Shown here piece by piece: positions 55,603 through 61,738 of a DNA stretch of 61,738 bases. Under the pieces are notes generated by a model. That model worked only from the letters and a program-made list of their open reading frames with translations, was not told where the DNA came from and did no database searches. The stretch covers positions 1-61,738 of the forward strand of contig NZ_JAFBFI010000019.1 of assembly GCF_016909175.1 (NCBI RefSeq), written 5' to 3'. Position 1 is the first letter of the stretch. Every line of letters starts with the position of its first letter. The position numbers and the translations under genes are program-made. This stretch comes from Peribacillus deserti (GTDB taxonomy: Bacteria; Bacillota; Bacilli; Bacillales; DSM-1321).

Positions 55603-55750
55603 CTTGTGGGGACAGTCCCCATTTCCCGCGTCTATAATCACTGGTTTTCCCTCATAATAAGAGGGATCAAATATTATTTCCCGTGGTTGAAGGTGGATGA
55701 ACAGGATGAGTATGAGTAGGTGGAAATATGGATTTTAGGGAGCAGGGAAT

Positions 55751-56623
55751 GTGGAGCATTTATTGGTATATCTTCTCTTAGGAGCCATAATCGGTGTAAT
55801 GTCCGGAATGTTTGGAATAGGAGGGGGTATGTTTCTAACTCCCATTCTGCTGTTAACAGGAGTTTCTCCGGTAGAATCTATTACGATAAGCCTTTTTTAT
55901 ACAATGGGGACTTCTGTTTCCGGCATGGCTGGCCATTTTCGAATGAAAAATACGACTATCCGCCGCTCGCTTATCATCGGGGCCAGTGGAATTGCTGCAA
56001 CCCAGTCAGCACAGCCTCTCGTATTATGGATGGAGAAAAAAGGGTTAGATGACACAATCATCCCCATTTTTTACATAACCCTTTTGGTTTACTTTTCCTA
56101 TTCCTTATTGAAAAAGGGCAAAATGCAGCCGGTTAGCAAAAAGACATCATTCATTTCCCGCAGACCGCTGCTGGGCTTATTACTTATCGGATTTATGGGT
56201 GGATTTGTGTCCTCTGCTCTCGGAGTTGGCGGAGGATTTATTATCGTTCCTCTTTTGATTTCTATATTTGGAGAAACTGCAAAAAAAGCCGTGGGAACAA
56301 GCATGGTGGGGGTTCTTATGATTGTGTCGGCTGGTTTTGCAGGCTATGCCTTCACAACTGAATTTAATGTTAAACTCGCATCGGCTCTTTTATTAGGAGG
56401 GCTGGCTGGTGCCCAGGCGGGAGTCAAAGTAATCCGATATTTTACAAGTAATGAAATTAAAATGATGCTTGGATATCTTTATATATTTACCATGTTAAGT
56501 GTTAGCCTTAAGTTATTTCACCAAAAAGGAGCGGGACTGGGTGTTGTTAGTCTATTTATTCTCCTTGTTTTGATAAGAATAGGGCTCCGCTTGCTTTCAA
56601 AGCGAAAAATAAGAAGCCATTAA
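55751..56623 (+). CDS. TauE/SafE-family anion exporter
   Basis: 290 aa, about eight membrane helices in two halves: GAIIGVMSGMFGIGGGMFLTPIL and GFMGGFVSSALGVGGGFIIVPLL, the paired glycine-rich motifs of TauE/SafE. Probably exports sulfite or an organosulfonate-derived anion, but the substrate is inferred from the family only. GTG 55751 follows GGAGCAGGG. Confidence 0.9.
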   Translation: MEHLLVYLLLGAIIGVMSGMFGIGGGMFLTPILLLTGVSPVESITISLFYTMGTSVSGMAGHFRMKNTTIRRSLIIGASGIAATQSAQPLVLWMEKKGLDDTIIPIFYITLLVYFSYSLLKKGKMQPVSKKTSFISRRPLLGLLLIGFMGGFVSSALGVGGGFIIVPLLISIFGETAKKAVGTSMVGVLMIVSAGFAGYAFTTEFNVKLASALLLGGLAGAQAGVKVIRYFTSNEIKMMLGYLYIFTMLSVSLKLFHQKGAGLGVVSLFILLVLIRIGLRLLSKRKIRSH

Positions 56624-56629
56624 CAAGAA

Positions 56630-56656
56630 AGAGACAGTTACATGAACTGTCTCTTG
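56630..56656. terminator. Bidirectional terminator
   Basis: AGAGACAGT, 7 bases, ACTGTCTCT, between the convergent exporter and citR genes. Confidence 0.8.
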
Positions 56657-56673
56657 TCTTTCCTTTATACTGG

Positions 56674-57551
56674 CTAAGGCAGCCGGAATTTTCCCAAAAA
56701 GTCTAAAAAGTGCTTCTGAATGGAGTGCTCATATTTCATTATGACATAGGTGCGTGCAATAGGAAGTGGAAATAACCTAAAATCAACTTCTAGAAGCCTT
56801 CCCTCTAATAGCTCCCTTCTTACGGTAGAAATCGGCAGAAAAGATACCCCGAGACCCTCCTCTATAAATCGCTTTGTAACATGAACCTCTGATACTACCA
56901 TCGTGCGAAGCCTGGTATACTGTCTTAAATTTCGAAGGAGGTCGTCCCAGTATTCAGGGTGGTTATGGGTGATTAAAATCTGATTCGCTAAAATTTCCTC
57001 TGCATCAAGCGGCGGGCTGCTTTCGGAATCTCCGCCGTCATGCGGGACAACCATAATCACCATATCTTGATAAAGCGGTCTTATCACCAATTCAGGATGC
57101 TGTATGTGCAGCCGGGATAAACCTAGATCGGCATTTCCAGCAAGAATAGAACCACTGATTTCCCTGGATTCAAGAACCTGAACCTCAATTTCAATATCAT
57201 TGTGTACAGCCATATATTGATGAAGGATGGCTGGCATTATGGAAGCCGCGATTAATGGAAAATAGCGAGCACCAGTTTCCTTGCGACTCCCTCTTTAAAT
57301 CGGTTGATATCATCCATCCCGTTTTGATGCGCTCTTAGAATTGCCTCTGCATGAGGGAGGAACCTTCTGCCTTCTTCTGTAAGCAGTACGCGTCTGCCTG
57401 ACCGTTCAAAGAGCACAAGGCCAAGGCTCTTTTCTAAAAGCTTAATATGTACACTGATCGTTGGCTGGGAAAGGAATAATTCTTCAGCTGTCTGCCGGAA
57501 ATTTTCGCGCCTTGCCGCAGCAAGAAAGGTATGAATCCATTTTAAATCCAT
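56674..57551 (-). pseudogene. citR: LysR-type regulator CitR, frameshifted
   Basis: Two minus-strand frames make one LysR protein of about 290 aa. The first (from ATG 57551, GGAGG ahead) carries the HTH: MDLKWIHTFLAAARRENFRQ, SQPTISVHIKLLEKSLGLVLFERS. It breaks after LVLAIF at about 57260; the second frame resumes with PLIAASIMPAILHQYM and runs to the end with LITHNHPEYWDDLLRNLRQ and VTKRFIEEGLGVSFLPIS. One missing C in TTTTCCATTA explains it. The identification as CitR rests on similarity and on the divergent citA. Confidence 0.88.
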
Positions 57552-57658
57552 AAAAATCCTCCGTTGATTAAAATATTTAATCAAAAACAAGAAAATTCTT
57601 CATTATTTATTATTGATTGTATCAAATAAAATGAAGATAAGAAGAGAGGTGGAAGTTA

Positions 57659-58750
57659 ATGGTTATAAAAGGTTTAAAAGGTGTAATGGCAGCGGAAACG
57701 AAAATCAGTTTTATAGACGGTGAAAAGGGAAGGCTGATTTACAGAGGCTATGCGGCTAAGGATCTGGCGGTAAGCAAAAGCTTTGAGGAGGTTTGCTTTT
57801 TGCTTTGGTACAATAAAATGCCAGATGAAACTGAACTTCAAACATTAAGAGAGTTTATGCAGAAGGAAAGATATCTTCCCGGGTTTTTAAAACAGATTTT
57901 GGACCTTCTTCCTGCAAATATGGGCCTGATGGAAGTGCTGCGTACAGCGGTGTCTGCGCTTGGAACGGAAGAGTACAAATGGAAGCCGACAGTGGAGCAG
58001 GCTGCCAGAATTACCGCTATTATTCCAACCATCATCGCTTACCGCTATCACCGGGAAAAGGGGACTCTGCCGGTAGAACCCAGACAACATCTAAGTCATA
58101 CAGAGAATTACTTATACATGCTTACCGGTGTGATACCGATCCCTTCCCATGTAAGAGCTCTAGAGGCTTATATGATTTTAACAATGGAGCATGGAATGAA
58201 TGCCTCTACTTTTTCCGCCCGTGTTATTTCTTCTTCAGAGTCCGATTTGGTTTCTGCTGTTGCCGGAGCCATTGGGACGATGAAAGGACCGCTCCATGGC
58301 GGAGCACCGAGCGAAGTTACAGCTATGCTGAGTGAAATAGAAGAAAAAGAAAATGCAGAAAAATGGATCCGGGATAAACTGGCAAGGAAAGAGAAATTAA
58401 TGGGGTTTGGCCATCGTGTTTATAAAACGCTTGATCCCCGTGCCGCTTCACTCAGTGAGATTATCAACAGTGTTGGGAAAGATGATAAATGGCTTGATTT
58501 AGCTGCCTTTGTAGAAAAGAAAGCAATTGAACTGCTCGAGGAATACAAACCGGGAAGAAAGCTTTACACGAATGTAGAATTCTATGCAGCTGCAGTGATG
58601 CGTTCTATAGATATGGAGGATGAGCTATTCACTCCCACTTTCACAGCAAGCCGATCCGCCGGCTGGGCCGCACACATTCTAGAACAAGCTGAAGACAATA
58701 TGATATATCGTCCGGAAGCCAATTATACAGGAAGTTTTATGAAGATTTAA
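57659..58750 (+). CDS. citA: Citrate synthase, CitA type
   Basis: 363 aa. Condenses oxaloacetate and acetyl-CoA. Active-site motifs: EHGMNASTFSARV (His) near residue 180, GTMKGPLHGGAPSEV (His) near 204, MGFGHRVYKTLDPRA (His, Arg) near 245, NVEFYAAAVM (Asp/Phe region) and TPTFTASRSAGWAAH. Divergent from citR as in B. subtilis, where CitR represses this minor citrate synthase. RBS is GAGAGGTGG. Confidence 0.95.
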   Translation: MVIKGLKGVMAAETKISFIDGEKGRLIYRGYAAKDLAVSKSFEEVCFLLWYNKMPDETELQTLREFMQKERYLPGFLKQILDLLPANMGLMEVLRTAVSALGTEEYKWKPTVEQAARITAIIPTIIAYRYHREKGTLPVEPRQHLSHTENYLYMLTGVIPIPSHVRALEAYMILTMEHGMNASTFSARVISSSESDLVSAVAGAIGTMKGPLHGGAPSEVTAMLSEIEEKENAEKWIRDKLARKEKLMGFGHRVYKTLDPRAASLSEIINSVGKDDKWLDLAAFVEKKAIELLEEYKPGRKLYTNVEFYAAAVMRSIDMEDELFTPTFTASRSAGWAAHILEQAEDNMIYRPEANYTGSFMKI

Positions 58751-58850
58751 ATGCGGCAGCTCTTGTAAGAATCAGTTCAAGACAGAGCAGTTACTCCCTT
58801 TTACGGCTATAACTGCTCTTCTTGATTAAGGATGATTTTTCTACTTCATA

Positions 58851-59462
58851 TTATCCATTCAAATGAGAAGTATCCCCTTCAAAAACGACTTTAGCTTTCC
58901 CGTCTACTATTTGAACTTTAGTTAAGCTTGTGTTTACTAAAGGCTCTTGCTTAAATAGTTTCTCCAGCGGAAGCTCTTTCAGATAGGACAGCAGAATTCT
59001 TAAAAAAATAGAGTGTGAAACGACCAGCACTGTTCCGGTAGAGTGGTTCTCCAGAATTTGCTGCCATACTTTCCCCGCGCGTTCATATACCTGGGGAAAA
59101 AGCTCGCCCTGGTCTCGTGTGTAAAGATGGGGAGTTTCCCAAAACGCCTTTACCTCGCTGGCATACTGAGCAATCACTTCATCCTTCGTTCTACCCTCCC
59201 AATCCCCAAAGTGCATTTCTCGCAGCAAATCATCTCTGACTATCTGAATAGGCCGTTTCCCCATAATAAGTTCTGCGGTCTGATACGCCCGTTTGCTAGA
59301 ACTGGCATAAACCATCTCGATCGGCTCATCTTTTAAGCGCTCCCCAAGCTGCAGAGCTCCATGAATACCTTCTTCTGTTAATTCACCATTACCCCAGCCC
59401 TGCCATCTTAATTGAACATTCCATTCTGTTTTGCCATGTCTAACTAAATAAATGGTTAACAC
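58851..59462 (-). CDS. Histidine phosphatase-family protein
   Basis: 203 aa. Catalytic LVRHGKTEWN near residue 10, second arginine in ASSSKRAYQTAE near 58, acid in EMHFGDWEG, and VVSHSIFLRIL near 150. A phosphoglycerate mutase-like broad phosphatase; substrate unknown. GTG 59462 chosen with AAGGAG 7 bases ahead; the ATG further upstream has no ribosome site. Confidence 0.88.
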   Translation of the reverse strand: MLTIYLVRHGKTEWNVQLRWQGWGNGELTEEGIHGALQLGERLKDEPIEMVYASSSKRAYQTAELIMGKRPIQIVRDDLLREMHFGDWEGRTKDEVIAQYASEVKAFWETPHLYTRDQGELFPQVYERAGKVWQQILENHSTGTVLVVSHSIFLRILLSYLKELPLEKLFKQEPLVNTSLTKVQIVDGKAKVVFEGDTSHLNG

Positions 59463-59701
59463 TCGAATTCTCCTTACTATCATTTGTTCTTTATACTATA
59501 TAAAAATAACATAACGAAAAGCCAGACCGGTATACACGAAGTAAGAAAACCCTTTTTCCTCAGGATGTTTTAACCCTGAGAATAAAAGGTACAGGAGAAT
59601 AACGATTTTTTGATGAAAAAAGCTAGCATCACGAAAGATCAAGTTAATGCGGGTGAACACTTAATAAATGGGATGTCGAGACGGAGATAAGGGGGATTAT
59701 G

Positions 59702-59923
59702 ATGGAAAAAACAACTTTAGATGTAAAAGGGATGACTTGCAAGCATTGTGTAATTGCTGTGGAGGATAGTCTATCGAATCTTGAAGGAGTAAACCAGGTG
59801 ACCGTCCATTTGCCAGAAGAGAGAGTGGATGTAGAGTTTGATCCGGACACAGTGTCCGAAGGAAAAATGAAAGAAGCGATTGAAAAACAAGGTTATGAAG
59901 TAGTTGGATATAATTTAATTTAA
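59702..59923 (+). CDS. copZ: Copper chaperone CopZ-like protein
   Basis: 73 aa. Heavy-metal-associated domain with the MTCKHC motif (Cys residues near 13 and 16) and the end QGYEVVGY. It binds Cu(I) and hands it to a CopA ATPase; none is adjacent. ATG 59702 fits AAGGGGG better than ATG 59699. Confidence 0.92.
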   Translation: MEKTTLDVKGMTCKHCVIAVEDSLSNLEGVNQVTVHLPEERVDVEFDPDTVSEGKMKEAIEKQGYEVVGYNLI

Positions 59924-59952
59924 ACACAGCGGGATGATAAGTGCACTGCAAT

Positions 59953-59976
59953 AAAAGGCCATATCCAGGCCTTTTT
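59953..59976 (+). terminator. Terminator of copZ
   Basis: AAAAGGCC, 7 bases, GGCCTTTT. Between it and the next gene is AT-rich DNA with a second hairpin-like CCGC/GCGG element near 60167-60196. Confidence 0.75.
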
Positions 59977-60222
59977 ATTTTTCGAAAAAAACAATAATTG
60001 TAAAAACCCTGTAACCTTCCTAACATAAATATTCGTTATAATAGTAAATGCTACCTATAAAAAGTTATTATAGTAAAATAAATTCATGTCAAAATTAGAA
60101 ATATTAATTCTAAACTCATAGATTTTTGCACCAAGCGGGTATATTATGAATAATGGAAATGAATGAAGCGGCACTTAACCGCGCAAGAGCGGCTTTTTTC
60201 GGTATCGGAGGTTTGAAAATTA

Positions 60223-60990
60223 ATGAAAATAGAGACTAGAGATATACTTTACCTTCATTTGCAGGCTTCAGAAAGATTTGTCATTTCATACGGCATGGAT
60301 TTTAGAGAATTTGCAGGTTCTTTGAACCAAAGTCTTCAAAACCTATTAATGATTAGACATCAATATGAGGATGGCGAATTTAACATTAATACATTGATGG
60401 ACTATGTTCTTCAGGAAGATCTTCCTAATCTGCTCAAGCAGAATGTAAACGAATACAGAGATTTTTGCTGGACAGACTTTACAGAGGTATCCGGCCTGAA
60501 TGAATTAGAAGGTCAGGAAATTGCGGAACTATTATATCTCGGTCATTGTAAAGGCCATTTAAAGCCTCCTTTTTACCGTCAGCTGCAGAACCAATTTGTT
60601 TACCTGGCCCATGATGACGGATGGTTTAATAAAATTTACTATCGCTCGATGGACTCTTTTTTTGAAATGCTGGGAAACCTCATTCCTTGTAAAATGGAGC
60701 TGTTAAAACGCGAAAAGTCATGGCTTGGAGGTCTTAGAAGGAAAGCAGAATATGGGCTCATTCCATCTTCCGGACTAAAAGAACTCACACCCCTATTGAC
60801 AGAGGGAGCTGCTATTTCCTTTAGGAGCATGAAGCAAACCAGAAATACAATTGAAATACCCATTTGGATCTTGGGCGATTATGTAAATATGGATGATATG
60901 CTGGACGAATATAGTACCATCAGTTCTGAAAAACCATCAGCCTATGTTACTTTTAACCGCAAAACAAAGGAATGGAACATAGAAAGATAA
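60223..60990 (+). CDS. Conserved hypothetical protein, 255 aa
   Basis: I do not recognise the family. The product is soluble, without signal or membrane helix, rich in aromatic and acidic residues. It starts MKIETRDILYLHLQASERFVI; the middle has LYLGHCKGHLKPPFYRQLQNQFVYLAHDDGWFNKIYYRSMDSFFEML; the C-terminal part is a probable mixed fold ending in YVTFNRKTKEWNIER. ATG 60223 follows GGAGG (CGGAGGTTTGAAAATTA). A terminator follows. Confidence 0.7.
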   Translation: MKIETRDILYLHLQASERFVISYGMDFREFAGSLNQSLQNLLMIRHQYEDGEFNINTLMDYVLQEDLPNLLKQNVNEYRDFCWTDFTEVSGLNELEGQEIAELLYLGHCKGHLKPPFYRQLQNQFVYLAHDDGWFNKIYYRSMDSFFEMLGNLIPCKMELLKREKSWLGGLRRKAEYGLIPSSGLKELTPLLTEGAAISFRSMKQTRNTIEIPIWILGDYVNMDDMLDEYSTISSEKPSAYVTFNRKTKEWNIER

Positions 60991-60994
60991 AATC

Positions 60995-61030
60995 GCAGGC
61001 CTGAAATCGAAGGGCGTGCGATTTTTTGAT
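60995..61030 (+). terminator. Terminator
   Basis: AATCGCA and TGCGATT arms, loop of about 19 bases, TTTTT. Confidence 0.7.
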
Positions 61031-61107
61031 TGGTATGTGCTTCGCTATAAATTCGTGTGGGTTACGCGCGGTCTTTCCATATAGGAAAACTCCGGAAGGT
61101 TAGAAAT

Positions 61108-61203
61108 CCCCTTAAAATCTGAAATAACCTCTTAAATTTTTAAAAATCCACTTATATTCTAAAAACCCCTCTTAAAAACTGGATTTGCCCTCTTAAAGGG
61201 CAG
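61108..61203 (+). repeat. 20-bp periodic array, CCTCTTAAA type
   Basis: CTTA of the motif CC(T/C)CTTAAA starts at 61111, 61131, 61151, 61171 and 61192: steps 20, 20, 20, 21. It shares the CTTAA core and the period with the arrays at 38255 and 47867 but has a different leading sequence. Confidence 0.8.
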
Positions 61204-61457
61204 AAATTAGGAGTTGCCATGCCGGGCTCTTTGTTAAAAACAACCATTATGGCGTAAAAGTTATTTTTAACAAAAAATTTGATATCAAACTAAAGATCAA
61301 TAATTAACAGCCCATAGGTAGAAAACCGTTTCCCCCGCTTCTTGTAAATGTTTGGCTAACGTGTCTTAATGACTGAGCCCCTGTCCTGCTCTAACGTTCG
61401 CCAATCAGCAAGACTTCTTGACTAGATCTGTTTTCTCTTTGGTTTAATAATTAATCA

Positions 61458-61487
61458 AAAAGGCATGGCAAATAGCCATGCCTTGTA
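61458..61487. terminator. Isolated palindrome
   Basis: AAGGCATGGC, 5 bases, GCCATGCCTT; A-rich left, T-poor right. No gene ends nearby in the window. Confidence 0.5.
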
Positions 61488-61505
61488 GAATGTTTATACA
61501 TGTTA

Positions 61506-61641
61506 GAAAAGCATCGTTGTCTGCTTTTCTGGCTGTCCAGCTCCAAGCTGAGACCCTTCGAGTCATAAGCCAATCAGTCCATGGGAAGAAGAGCGCTTCC
61601 CACGGCCTGCTCGCCTTATGCTTGTCGGGAGTCTGCTTTTC
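61506..61641 (+). repeat. Nested-hairpin repeat, copy R1
   Basis: Same family as the left-end and pdx copies. Apical stem CCATGGGAAG/CTTCCCACGG, middle CATAAG/CTTATG, outer GAGACCC with GGG-A-GTCT. A further unit begins at 61707 and is cut by the window edge. Confidence 0.8.
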
Positions 61642-61706
61642 ATTAGGCTTGTAATAAAATAAAAGAGGCTAAGCTATAAACTAGCCTTGATAAACAGTTT
61701 AGATAA

Positions 61707-61738
61707 GAAAAGCACCGTTCTCCGCTTTTCGTGTTGTC
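61707..61738 (+). repeat. Nested-hairpin repeat, copy R2 (cut by window edge)
   Basis: Starts GAAAAGCACCGTTCTCCGC and runs out of the window after GTGTTGTC. Confidence 0.75.

Overview
The window looks like the chromosome of a spore-forming member of the Bacillaceae. The block sigW-rsiW-cdaA-cdaR-glmM-glmS is in the Bacillus subtilis order. There are two small acid-soluble spore proteins (alpha/beta type and SspH) and a Spo0E-like phosphatase. Regulation is of the Bacillus kind: a SigW promoter, a SigB-like promoter, T-box leaders, a glmS ribozyme, a c-di-AMP (ydaO) riboswitch and a Fur box. I cannot name the genus from sequence alone. No rRNA, tRNA, CRISPR array, prophage or complete insertion sequence was seen.

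Layout. 1-830: four copies of a nested-hairpin repeat, then a Spo0E-like gene. 1-8.4 kb: envelope stress (SigW/RsiW), c-di-AMP synthesis (CdaA/CdaR) and amino-sugar synthesis (GlmM, GlmS behind its ribozyme). 8.5-12.9 kb: a gene relic, a YczE-type membrane protein with a coupled small ORF, a divergent MarR regulator with two operator-like dyads, paiA-paiB, a HAD phosphatase and a SASP. 13-18 kb: a DUF1028 protein and a dicarboxylate transporter divergent from its two-component system. 18-22 kb: a Fur-controlled yclNOPQ-type siderophore (petrobactin) uptake operon. 22-24.5 kb: a broken fusion of an HTH domain to an ATP-synthase-beta-like domain, then type 2 IPP isomerase. 24.7-30.9 kb: YsnF-like stress protein, secreted phosphodiesterase-family enzyme, T-box-controlled archaeal-type proS, VOC and cupin proteins. 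31-34 kb: amino-acid ABC transporter parts, an aldo-keto reductase fragment, a GNAT enzyme. 34-38 kb: vitamin B6 genes pdxT, pdxS, pdxR, with about 1 kb of repeats between pdxT and pdxS. 38-44 kb: class B PBP, PAP2 phosphatase, DUF2243 protein, SspH, ArsB/NhaD-type transporter. 44-48 kb: class I ribonucleotide reductase behind NrdR-like boxes and a B12 riboswitch. 48-52 kb: DUF3817, DeoR regulator, T-box-controlled trpS, ZIP transporter. 52-61 kb: GNAT, lipid kinase, c-di-AMP-riboswitch-controlled gltP, TauE-type exporter, frameshifted citR divergent from citA, histidine phosphatase, CopZ and an unrecognised protein.

The most unusual content is not protein coding. (i) A 180-bp MITE-like element is present three times, each copy with a perfect 9-bp target duplication and each inserted next to the T-tract of a terminator-like hairpin; two copies lie between a T-box terminator and its aminoacyl-tRNA synthetase gene. 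(ii) A repeat family has nested stems that differ between copies yet remain paired. (iii) Three intergenic arrays have a strict 20-21 bp period of a CTTA-containing motif. (iv) The window holds both the c-di-AMP synthase and a c-di-AMP riboswitch in front of a glutamate symporter gene, linking the second messenger to glutamate uptake. (v) The broken HTH/AtpD-like gene is an unusual domain combination with a degenerate P-loop.
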